Assembly: GCA_902489955.1 (NCBI GenBank)
Contig: CABUBY010000122.1
Span: 1-5,028, forward strand
Origin: an uncultured Collinsella sp.
Lineage (GTDB): Bacteria > Actinomycetota > Coriobacteriia > Coriobacteriales > Coriobacteriaceae
DNA: 5,028 nucleotides
Direction of reading: 5' to 3'
The notes under the pieces were generated by a model. The model ran no database searches. It had not been told where the DNA came from and saw only the letters and a program-made list of their open reading frames with translations. How positions within the stretch are numbered: the stretch's first letter is position 1; the number at the start of each line of letters is the position of its first letter. Made by a program: the position numbers and the translations under genes. Positions 1 through 5,028 of this stretch are shown one piece after another.

Positions 1-203
1 ATGCGGTCGGGCGCGCAAACCACGCGGTAGAAGAGCTTGATGCTCTCGGGCGCGCCGGCGATGGGTGCCGGCATAGCGCCGCGGCGCATGGTACTGCCGA
101 CGGCCAGGAGCATCGGCTCCAGGCCGCGCCAGTCAAGGGGGACGTCGATGCTGTGGTCCTCGACGTAAAGGCCGGGGACGTGGTACGAAGTGATGAGGGT
201 CAT
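1..203 (-). CDS. Probable alpha/beta-hydrolase, prolyl aminopeptidase-like (N-terminal part only)
   Basis: Reading the minus strand from the ATG at 203-201 gives 67 open codons that run off the left edge, so only the N-terminus is visible. It begins MTLITSYHVPGLYVEDHSID, followed by VPLDW near residues 21-25 and IKLFYRVV near residues 55-62. The pattern of a 'PG..V.DH...VPLDW' opening followed by a strand of the type 'I.vFyR.v' is what I know from peptidase family S33 prolyl aminopeptidases, which remove N-terminal proline from peptides in the cytoplasm. The catalytic Ser-Asp-His residues and the oxyanion HGGPG-type motif would lie outside the window, so activity cannot be judged. The start is supported by GGAAGA (plus-strand 209-214) five bases upstream. 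The stretch between the two motifs is longer than I would expect and is unassigned. The gene is divergent from proA. It could be another alpha/beta-hydrolase subfamily. Confidence 0.6.
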   Translation of the reverse strand, partial: MTLITSYHVPGLYVEDHSIDVPLDWRGLEPMLLAVGSTMRRGAMPAPIAGAPESIKLFYRVVCAPDR

Positions 204-208
204 GTGAG

Positions 209-247
209 TCTTCCGTTCGTTGCGGTGTTTCGGGTTGACCAATTCTA
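209..247 (-). promoter_or_regulatory. Candidate promoter -10 and RBS for the hydrolase gene
   Basis: On the minus strand TAGAAT (plus-strand 242-247) matches the -10 consensus at five of six positions. It lies about 40 bases upstream of the start codon, followed by the RBS GGAAGA at 209-214. The best -35 candidate, TTGCGC, sits at a long 19-base spacing and is weak. On the opposite strand TTGACC (235-240) overlaps the same region and could be a -35 for proA, but no good -10 follows it at 16-18 bases. This is a call by eye only. Confidence 0.35.
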
Positions 248-315
248 CCGCCGCGGGCGAGGCCATGCGCAAATCGGCTACCATGGTTGCAAACTTCTAG
301 GAGAAAGGGCCGCCC

Positions 316-1602
316 ATGTCGGTCGATATAGCCACGTATGTCCACGATCTTGCCGTTGCCGCCGAGGCAGCGTCGGCCTCGCTTGCCACGGCGAGCGATG
401 AGCAGCGCCAGGAGGCCGTGCGCGCCATGGCCGCAGCACTGCGCAACGGTGTCGACTCCATCGTCGCCGCCAACGAGCTCGATATGTCCGCCGCGCGCGA
501 TGCGGGCACCTCGGCCGGACTGCTCGATCGCCTGCTGCTGACGCCCGAGCGCGTCGAGGGCATGGCCGCCGGCCTGGAAAAGCTCGCCGAGCTGCCCGAT
601 CCCGTGGGCCGCGTGCTCGACCACCGCGTGCTTGCAAGTGGCGTGGACCTGACCCGTGTGAGCGTGCCGTTGGGCCTGGTCGCTATGGTCTACGAGGCGC
701 GCCCCAACGTGACGGCCGACGCCGCAGGTATCTGCATCCGTACCGGCAACGCCTGCATTCTGCGCGGCGGCTCGCTGGCTTATCACTCGTGTGCCATGAT
801 CGCCGAGCTGCTGGCCGATGCGCTCGAGGCCAAGGGCTTCCCGCGCGAGGCCGTCTCGATGATTGAGTCCACCGACCGCGAGGCCACTGGCGAGCTCATG
901 AAGCTCCGCGGTATCGTCGACGTGCTCATTCCGCGCGGTGGTGCGGGCCTGATTCAGCGCTGCGTGCGCGAGTCGCTTGTGCCGGTGATCGAGACGGGCA
1001 CGGGCAACTGCCACATCTACGTGCATGAATCCGCCGACTTTGATAAGGCGCTCAACATTATCGTTAATGCCAAGACCCAGCGCGTAGGCGTGTGCAATGC
1101 TGCCGAGTCGCTGCTGGTCGACCATGCTGTGGTCAATGCGTTTTTGCCTGCGGTCGTTGCCGTGCTGCACGACCACGGCGTGCTCATTCACGGCGACGAG
1201 GCCACGTGCGCCGCGTGCGCCGACGCCGGCTTTGTGGAGGGCGATGACTACGTCGCCGCGACTGAGGAGGACTGGGGTCGCGAGTACCTGGCGCTCGAGA
1301 TGAGCGTGAAGGTCGTGGCAAACGAGGACGAGGCCATCGCACACATCAACCGCTACGGCACGATGCACTCCGAGGCCATCGTTGCCGAGGACACGGATGC
1401 TTGCGAGCGCTTCCTGGATGCGGTCGATGCCTCGGCCGTGTACGCCAACGCCAGCACGCGCTTCACCGACGGCGGCGAGTTTGGCCTGGGCGCCGAGATC
1501 GGCATCTCGACCCAAAAGCTCCACGCCCGTGGCCCCTTTGCCGCCGAGGCCCTCACCACCTACAAATACAAGCTCCGCGGCACCGGCCAGGTCCGCCCCT
1601 AA
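316..1602 (+). CDS. proA: Gamma-glutamyl phosphate reductase (glutamate-5-semialdehyde dehydrogenase)
   Basis: This cytoplasmic enzyme reduces L-glutamyl 5-phosphate with NADPH to glutamate 5-semialdehyde, the second step of proline synthesis from glutamate. The 428-residue length is normal for the family. The sequence holds the ProA signatures in order: VPLGLVAMVYEARPNVTAD (residues 117-135) and the following GN.CILRGGS segment of the cofactor-binding domain; IPRGGAGLIQ; VIETGTGNCH; the catalytic block RVGVCNAAESLL, in which Cys260 should be the nucleophile; RYGTMHSEAIV; and a C-terminal block with FTDGGEFGLGAEIGISTQKL and HARGP. Nothing appears truncated. The start at 316 is supported by a purine-rich AGGAGAAAGG at 299-308, whose GAAAGG part is seven bases from the ATG. 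proB (glutamate 5-kinase), often just upstream, is not adjacent here: the upstream gene is divergent, and a terminator follows at once, so proA appears monocistronic. Confidence 0.96.
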   Translation: MSVDIATYVHDLAVAAEAASASLATASDEQRQEAVRAMAAALRNGVDSIVAANELDMSAARDAGTSAGLLDRLLLTPERVEGMAAGLEKLAELPDPVGRVLDHRVLASGVDLTRVSVPLGLVAMVYEARPNVTADAAGICIRTGNACILRGGSLAYHSCAMIAELLADALEAKGFPREAVSMIESTDREATGELMKLRGIVDVLIPRGGAGLIQRCVRESLVPVIETGTGNCHIYVHESADFDKALNIIVNAKTQRVGVCNAAESLLVDHAVVNAFLPAVVAVLHDHGVLIHGDEATCAACADAGFVEGDDYVAATEEDWGREYLALEMSVKVVANEDEAIAHINRYGTMHSEAIVAEDTDACERFLDAVDASAVYANASTRFTDGGEFGLGAEIGISTQKLHARGPFAAEALTTYKYKLRGTGQVRP

Positions 1603-1615
1603 CGCCCGCGCAAGA

Positions 1616-1656
1616 AAAACCACCACAAAGGTGCCTTTCTCCTTTGTGGTGGTTTT
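1616..1656. terminator. Bidirectional rho-independent terminator between proA and the HD-domain gene (repeat copy A)
   Basis: A perfect 16-base inverted repeat, AAAACCACCACAAAGG (1616-1631) and its complement (1641-1656), encloses a nine-base loop. The A tract on one side and the T tract on the other make it a terminator on both strands. It lies 13 bases after the proA stop codon and 15 bases beyond the stop of the convergent gene, so it should serve both. It is almost identical to the hairpin at 2326-2366. Confidence 0.92.
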
Positions 1657-1671
1657 AGGTGGCGTGGGCGG

Positions 1672-2271
1672 TTAGGCCTGGAAGGTATCGCGGTCGGGGG
1701 CGAAGGACTGCATGGCCGCGATGGTGCGGTCAAAGAGTTCGGGTAGCTCCCAACCCAGCATCTCGGCGCCCTGCGTAATCACGTCGCGCGAACAGCCAGC
1801 GGCAAAGCGCTTGTCCTTGAACTTCTTCTTGAGCGACTTGGTCGTAAAGTCCATGACGCTTTTGCTCGGACGCATGATGACTGCAGCGCCGATCAGGCCG
1901 GTGAGCTCATCGCAGGCAAACAGGATCTTCTCCATCTGCAGCTCGGGTTTGGGCAGCGAGGTGTTGAAGTCCGACGTGTGCGTCTGGATGGCGCGAATAA
2001 GCTCGGGAGACGCACCTTCGCCCTCAAGAATCTCGGCAGCATAGATGGTGTGGTTCATGGGGTCGTCCTCATGCTCCTCCCAATCCAGGTCGTGCAGCAG
2101 ACCGACGATGCCCCAAAACTCCTCGTTCTCGGGGTCGAACTCGCGCGCAAAGTAGCGCATAGTGCCCTCGACCGTCTCGCCATGGGTGATGTGGAACGGG
2201 TCCTTGTTGTGCTCGTTGAGCAGTTCGAACGCGCGGTCGCGGGTGATTCCGGCGGTAAGCGGCTCTGCCAT
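1672..2271 (-). CDS. HD-domain metal-dependent phosphohydrolase, substrate unknown
   Basis: This 199-residue protein has the HD-superfamily metal-binding pattern: His30 in the segment HITHGE, the His60-Asp61 doublet in GLLHDLDWEEH, a further His98 in IQTHTSD, and Asp121 in LFACDELTG as the distal aspartate. HD proteins are cytoplasmic hydrolases of phosphate esters, commonly nucleotides. The size and motif spacing fit the stand-alone, single-domain HD/HDIG proteins rather than RelA/SpoT, dGTPase or RNase Y, since no second domain is present. The C-terminal half has a basic patch (SLKKKFKDKRF) and ends in a short helical tail. There is no signal peptide or membrane segment. The start is supported by AAGGAG (minus strand, plus-strand 2278-2283) six bases upstream. 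It converges on proA through a shared terminator and is insulated from the upstream carD-like gene by a second terminator, so it likely has its own promoter at 2284-2325. I cannot assign a substrate. Confidence 0.88.
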   Translation of the reverse strand: MAEPLTAGITRDRAFELLNEHNKDPFHITHGETVEGTMRYFAREFDPENEEFWGIVGLLHDLDWEEHEDDPMNHTIYAAEILEGEGASPELIRAIQTHTSDFNTSLPKPELQMEKILFACDELTGLIGAAVIMRPSKSVMDFTTKSLKKKFKDKRFAAGCSRDVITQGAEMLGWELPELFDRTIAAMQSFAPDRDTFQA

Positions 2272-2379
2272 AGGAGACTCCTTGTGCTCGTGGGTATCGA
2301 TAAGAATGAATACTACTAGAACAAGAAAACCACCACAAAGGTGCCTGTCCCCTTTGTGGTGGTTTTTGGCGCGGATGGG
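2272..2379. other. Spacer between the CarD-like and HD-domain genes: terminator, RBS, probable promoter
   Basis: Beyond the hairpin at 2326-2366, about 40 bases (2284-2325) are left for the promoter of the HD-domain gene. On the minus strand TTGTTC (plus-strand 2319-2324) could be a -35, followed after 16 bases by TATCGA as a poor -10. Neither is convincing. The only firm element is the RBS AAGGAG at 2278-2283. If the -35 call is right, it directly abuts the T tract of the terminator. Confidence 0.3.
2326..2366. terminator. Bidirectional rho-independent terminator downstream of the CarD-like gene (repeat copy B)
   Basis: A 16-base perfect inverted repeat, AAAACCACCACAAAGG (2326-2341) and its complement (2351-2366), has a nine-base loop TGCCTGTCC and A/T tracts on both sides. 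It begins 13 bases beyond the stop of the minus-strand CarD-like gene (2380) and lies upstream of the HD-domain gene. It should therefore end the carD transcript and prevent read-through. Only four loop bases differ from the hairpin at 1616-1656, and the flanking CAAGAAAA is shared too. Confidence 0.9.
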
Positions 2380-2865
2380 TTAGTTGAGGGCGGCTTGGGC
2401 TAGGCGGGCTTCGGCGTCCTCCTCGGTGACGCCCAAGGCCACAGCGAACTCCTCGATGGAGCGGCGTTTGGCCTCCTTGAGTACGCGCATGTAGTAGGAG
2501 CTGGGCTTTTTATCAGCTTCCTCGGCCTGGCGAATGCGGTGCATCATGGTTTTTGCCACGCGGACCGTCTCGGGCGCGCCCAGCTTGAGCTGCTGCTTAA
2601 AGTGCGTCTCCTCAAGTGAGCTGTTGCGCTCGGTAAAGGTGTCGCACTCCAGCTCGTCATAGTGGCTCAGCAGGTGCTCGGCATCTTGCTGCGAGATGGC
2701 GGCGTGCAAACGGTCGGCCTGCGCCACGGGGTACATGAGGATCGTCTGCGCATGTCCCTGCTTGGTCTCGAGCAGCAGCATGGGCTGCGGCGTATCGTCC
2801 CTAAAACCGACGACGGTGCAGACTCCCTGGCCCGGATGAATGACGTGTTGACCGATTGAGAACAT
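2380..2865 (-). CDS. CarD/CdnL-family RNA polymerase-binding transcription regulator
   Basis: This 161-residue protein opens with FSIGQHVIHPGQGVCTVVGF, the hallmark of the CarD_CdnL_TRCF RNA polymerase-interacting domain (about residues 1-55, a small beta barrel that in the family binds the beta-subunit protrusion). Residues about 60-161 are helical, as in CarD C-terminal domains, with LKLGAPETVRVAKTMMHRI and the RVLKEAKRRSIEEFAVALG helix matching the family pattern. CarD proteins stabilise the RNA polymerase open complex at many promoters. Aligned without gaps from memory to Mycobacterium tuberculosis CarD around 'NWSRRYKANLEKLASGD', the tryptophan that wedges into the upstream edge of the bubble corresponds here to Ser82, and the whole protein has no tryptophan. 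A GGAGG (plus-strand 2870-2874) lies four bases before the start. The gene is divergent from argS and is followed by its own terminator. The family call is firm; whether it is the main CarD or a divergent paralogue is not. Confidence 0.88.
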   Translation of the reverse strand: MFSIGQHVIHPGQGVCTVVGFRDDTPQPMLLLETKQGHAQTILMYPVAQADRLHAAISQQDAEHLLSHYDELECDTFTERNSSLEETHFKQQLKLGAPETVRVAKTMMHRIRQAEEADKKPSSYYMRVLKEAKRRSIEEFAVALGVTEEDAEARLAQAALN

Positions 2866-2869
2866 GCTA

Positions 2870-2908
2870 CCTCCAACTTATACGAATTTACGTATGTCTA
2901 GAATACCA
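2870..2908 (-). promoter_or_regulatory. Candidate extended -10 promoter and leader of the CarD-like gene
   Basis: On the minus strand TGGTATTCT (plus-strand 2900-2908) is an extended -10 element (TG, one base, then TATTCT, four of six to consensus). No good -35 lies 16-18 bases upstream. Transcription would begin near 2893 and give a leader of about 28 bases ending in GGAGG. The inverted repeat ATACG-N6-CGTAT (2880-2895) spans the predicted start site and could be an operator or a short leader hairpin. Confidence 0.4.
2880..2895. repeat. Short inverted repeat ATACG-AATTTA-CGTAT at the carD-like leader
   Basis: Two perfect five-base arms (2880-2884 and 2891-2895) are separated by six AT bases. 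The site lies six bases upstream of the Shine-Dalgarno sequence of the CarD-like gene, over its likely transcription start. This is a typical place for a repressor operator, but arms of this length also arise by chance in AT-rich DNA. Confidence 0.4.
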
Positions 2909-2933
2909 CGCTGACGTGCGCAAACCATCACTT

Positions 2934-3091
2934 TATGCAGGAAAAGCACACAACTCCGATAGGTAAGAGTATTCGATAAAAGACGCAGCTCATTCACACC
3001 TTTATGCATTTTCAACGCGTGCATAATTTGCAGGCAGACTGGCATCTTTGAGTGACTCCATACAAGCTGTAGTCAATTTTGTGCATATGCA
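2934..3091. promoter_or_regulatory. Cluster of TGCATA/TATGCA motifs, possible ArgR-like operator region
   Basis: TATGCA occurs at 2934-2939, 3003-3008 and 3086-3091, and TGCATA at 3020-3025 and 3082-3087. Two of these form the inverted repeat TTATGCA-N11-TGCATAA (3002-3026), and two overlap in the ten-base palindrome TGCATATGCA (3082-3091). At 3020-3032 TGCATAATTTGCA forms an imperfect box. As I recall, actinobacterial arginine-repressor (ArgR) half-sites resemble TGCATA, and the downstream gene is argS. The repeats are directly visible; ArgR binding is inference. Confidence 0.4.
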
Positions 3092-3110
3092 ATTTCGATT
3101 GGCTTTACCC

Positions 3111-3148
3111 TGCGATAGTGCCCGTCGCTTGTGATAGAGTGCTACAAA
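3111..3148 (+). promoter_or_regulatory. Candidate promoter of argS with TGYGATAG direct repeats
   Basis: The best -10 candidate is TGCTACAAA (3140-3148), an extended -10 with four of six bases matching. An alternative is TGATAGAGT (3132-3140). Neither has a clear -35 at normal spacing. The octamers TGCGATAG (3111-3118) and TGTGATAG (3130-3137) are direct repeats 19 bases apart, close to two helical turns, and could be a regulator site or two alternative -10 regions. The resulting leader would be about 50 bases. Confidence 0.3.
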
Positions 3149-3207
3149 CTCTGGCTTTTGCCCTACGAGTGACCAAGAGCTCGGGGGCTTTAACACAAGG
3201 AGGATCT

Positions 3208-5028
3208 ATGCCCGAGAAGATTGAAGAGCTGGTACGCGCTGCGCTTGCTGCGGCCCAGGAGGCCGGCGACCTTTCCGCATTTGAACTTGACGATTGCGCT
3301 ATCGAGCGACCGGCTGACACTTCTCATGGCGAGTGGACCTCTACCATGGCCCTGAAGTCCGCCAAGCTGGCCCACTGCGCCCCGCGCAAGATCGCCGAGG
3401 CCATCGTTGCCCATATGCCCGAGGATCCCGCGATCGAGAAGGTTGAGATCGCAGGCCCCGGTTTCATCAACTTCTACCTCTCCGTTGCCGTCAAGAATGC
3501 CATCTTTGGCGAGGCTCGCGAGAAGGGCATGGACTTCGCTAAGTCCAACGTCGGTGGTGGCCTGAAGACCCAGGTCGAGTTCGTTTCCGCCAACCCCGTC
3601 GGCCCCATGCACATCGGCCACGGCCGCTGGGCCGCGCTGGGCGACTCGCTCTGCCGCGTCATGGACCACGCCGGTTACGAAATCCAGCGTGAGTTCTACA
3701 TCAATGACCACGGCTCTCAGATGAACACCTTCGGCAACTCCATCAGCACGCGCTATATGCAGCTTGCCGACATCATCGCCAAGCAGGGCGTTGATATCGA
3801 CGAGGCTCACAAGCTGCTGATCGCCGACCGTGACGCCTTTGTTGCCGACGAGAACGACGAGCATCCCGAGACCCATCCGTATCAGGACAACTTTGCCGAG
3901 ACTCTGGGCAAGGACTCCTACGGCGGCGACTACATCATCGACGAGGCCGCCGAGTTCTGGCGCACCGACGGCGATAAGTGGGTCGACGCCGATCCGCAGG
4001 AGCGTATGGAGAGCTTCCGTGAGCGCGGCTACGTGAAGATGGTCGACAACATGCGCGACCTCTGCCACGCCGTCAACTGCGACTTCGATCGTTGGTACTC
4101 CGAGCGCTCGCTGTACGTGAAGGACACCGAGGGCGAGACCGCCGGCACCTCCGCCGTCGACCGCGCTTTTGAGAAGCTCGACAAGATGGGCTACCTCTAC
4201 ACCAAGGACGGCGCCCTGTGGTTCCGTTCCACCGACCTGGGCGACGACAAGGACCGCGTCCTGATCAAGTCCGATGGCGAGTACACCTACTTCGCCTCCG
4301 ACGTTGCCTATCACTGGGACAAGTTCCAGCGCGTCGACCACGTCATCGACATTTGGGGTGCCGACCACCACGGCTACATCGAGCGCGTCCGCTGCGTCTG
4401 CGACGCTCTTGGCTATCCCGGCAAGTTTGAGGTTCTGCTGGGCCAGCTCGTCAACCTGCTGCGCAACGGCAAGCCCGTCCGTATGTCCAAGCGCAAGGGC
4501 ACCATGGTGACCCTGCAGGAGCTCGTCGACGAGGTCGGCTCCGATGCCGCTCGCTACACGCTCATCTCCAAGAGCTCCAACCAGATGGTTGACTTCGACA
4601 TTGAGGCCGTTAAGAAGCGCGACAACTCCAACCCGGTGTACTACGTGCAGTATGCTCATGCTCGCGTGTGCTCCATCCTGCGCCGCGCCGCCGACGTTAC
4701 CGCCGAGCAGGCCGCCGAGATGGGCATGAAGGCCGTCGCCGAGAAGGCCATCGGCGAGAACGTCGATTACTCGCTGCTGACCGACCCGACCGAGCTTGCC
4801 CTTTCGCGTAAGCTCAACGAGCTCACCGACCTCATCGCCAGCTGCGCTCGCGACCGCGCCCCGTTCCGTCTGACGCACTTTGCTGAGGAACTCGCCGGCG
4901 ACTTCCACAGCTTCTACGCTGCCTGCCAGGTGCTTCCGAGCGAGGGTCGTCCCGTCGATCCCGAGCTTTCGCGCGCCCGTCTGGCCGCTTGCGACGCCGT
5001 CCGCGTGACGCTCGCCCTGGTGCTCACC
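3208..5028 (+). CDS. argS: Arginyl-tRNA synthetase (C-terminus cut by window edge)
   Basis: This class I synthetase attaches arginine to tRNA-Arg in the cytoplasm. There are 607 open codons up to the right edge with no stop; the final visible residues, RVTLALVLT, belong to the last helix of the family, so probably fewer than about 20 residues are missing. Domains in order: the N-terminal additional domain that contacts the tRNA D-loop (about residues 5-90); the Rossmann catalytic domain with SANPVGPMHIGHGR, whose HIGH box is residues 135-138; the family motif WGADHHGYIERV (from residue 383); the KMSKS-equivalent RMSKRKG (residues 425-431), the usual variant in many bacterial ArgRS; and the DALR anticodon-binding domain from about residue 475, with YVQYAHARVCSILRR. 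A strong AAGGAGG (3197-3203) lies four bases before the ATG. Codons end predominantly in C, as expected of a well-expressed gene. It is divergent from the CarD-like gene. Confidence 0.97.
   Translation, partial: MPEKIEELVRAALAAAQEAGDLSAFELDDCAIERPADTSHGEWTSTMALKSAKLAHCAPRKIAEAIVAHMPEDPAIEKVEIAGPGFINFYLSVAVKNAIFGEAREKGMDFAKSNVGGGLKTQVEFVSANPVGPMHIGHGRWAALGDSLCRVMDHAGYEIQREFYINDHGSQMNTFGNSISTRYMQLADIIAKQGVDIDEAHKLLIADRDAFVADENDEHPETHPYQDNFAETLGKDSYGGDYIIDEAAEFWRTDGDKWVDADPQERMESFRERGYVKMVDNMRDLCHAVNCDFDRWYSERSLYVKDTEGETAGTSAVDRAFEKLDKMGYLYTKDGALWFRSTDLGDDKDRVLIKSDGEYTYFASDVAYHWDKFQRVDHVIDIWGADHHGYIERVRCVCDALGYPGKFEVLLGQLVNLLRNGKPVRMSKRKGTMVTLQELVDEVGSDAARYTLISKSSNQMVDFDIEAVKKRDNSNPVYYVQYAHARVCSILRRAADVTAEQAAEMGMKAVAEKAIGENVDYSLLTDPTELALSRKLNELTDLIASCARDRAPFRLTHFAEELAGDFHSFYAACQVLPSEGRPVDPELSRARLAACDAVRVTLALVLT

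Larger units (their letters stand above)
2866..3207. other. Divergent intergenic region between the CarD-like gene and argS
   Basis: This 342-base stretch is clearly more AT-rich than the genes on either side, and I find no credible gene in it. It must hold the promoters of both divergent genes. It contains an ATACG-N6-CGTAT inverted repeat next to the carD-like start, five TGCATA/TATGCA motifs between 2934 and 3091, and a pair of TGYGATAG direct repeats just before argS. I see no T-box consensus (no AGGGTGGNACC-like element) in the argS leader, and no strong terminator hairpin that would suggest attenuation. Confidence 0.75.

Noticed and set aside
133..1626. 497-codon open frame on the minus strand opposite proA
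   Set aside because: It is an antisense shadow of proA, kept open by the GC-biased third positions. It runs through the terminator hairpin and has a low-complexity A/G/H/R-rich translation with no recognisable domain.
2272..2282. Palindrome AGGAGACTCCT over the RBS of the HD-domain gene, possibly a translation-blocking hairpin
   Set aside because: The arms are separated by a single base, too short a loop for an RNA hairpin; it is explained as a chance palindrome around the Shine-Dalgarno sequence.
1978..2319. 113-codon plus-strand open frame opposite the HD-domain gene and its upstream region
   Set aside because: It lies antisense to a gene with clear HD motifs, has no Shine-Dalgarno sequence of note, and its translation has no recognisable family pattern.
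3002..3196. 64-codon minus-strand open frame within the carD-argS spacer
   Set aside because: It starts at a GTG with no Shine-Dalgarno sequence, covers the probable argS promoter and leader, and shows no recognisable motif or GC-rich codon use like the neighbouring genes.
3149..3207. Possible T-box or attenuator in the argS leader
   Set aside because: The leader is only about 50 bases, has no T-box consensus and no terminator-like hairpin; the weak AAGAGC/GCTTT pairing near 3175-3191 includes a wobble pair and no T tract.
3190..4908. 572-codon open frame on the minus strand opposite argS
   Set aside because: It is an antisense shadow of argS. Its translation is a V/L/G/A/D-rich repetitive composition typical of reading a GC3-biased gene backwards, and argS itself is unmistakable from the HIGH and RMSKRKG motifs.

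Overview
This is an ordinary chromosomal housekeeping stretch from a GC-rich bacterium. It carries five protein genes, two of them cut by the window edges. GC-rich coding sequence with strong C/G preference at third codon positions, a CarD-type RNA polymerase-binding protein and the style of the proteins suggest an actinobacterium. Class Coriobacteriia (a Collinsella-like gut bacterium) is my best guess. That assignment is inferred from protein and codon character, not from a marker gene. I see no rRNA, tRNA, CRISPR array, transposase gene or phage gene.

Layout. Positions 1-203 (minus) hold the first 67 codons of a probable alpha/beta-hydrolase of the prolyl aminopeptidase type. A 112-base divergent spacer separates it from proA (316-1602, plus), gamma-glutamyl phosphate reductase of proline synthesis. 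proA ends at a strong bidirectional hairpin terminator (1616-1656) that it shares with the convergent HD-domain phosphohydrolase gene (1672-2271, minus). A second, almost identical hairpin (2326-2366) separates that gene from the upstream CarD-like gene (2380-2865, minus), so the two minus-strand genes are probably separate transcripts. A 342-base AT-richer divergent region (2866-3207) then leads to argS (3208 to the right edge, plus), arginyl-tRNA synthetase, which lacks only its last residues.

How the genes relate. There is no obvious single pathway: proline synthesis, arginine charging of tRNA, transcription-initiation control and an unassigned metal-dependent phosphohydrolase. Each complete gene appears to be its own transcription unit with a good Shine-Dalgarno sequence.

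The points most worth a second look are these: the two near-identical hairpins 710 bases apart, which look like a dispersed repeat used as a terminator; a cluster of TGCATA/TATGCA motifs between carD and argS that resembles ArgR-type half-sites; and the complete absence of tryptophan in the CarD-like protein, including at the position where CarD proteins normally use one to hold the promoter bubble open. I did not find a convincing new multi-gene system in this window.
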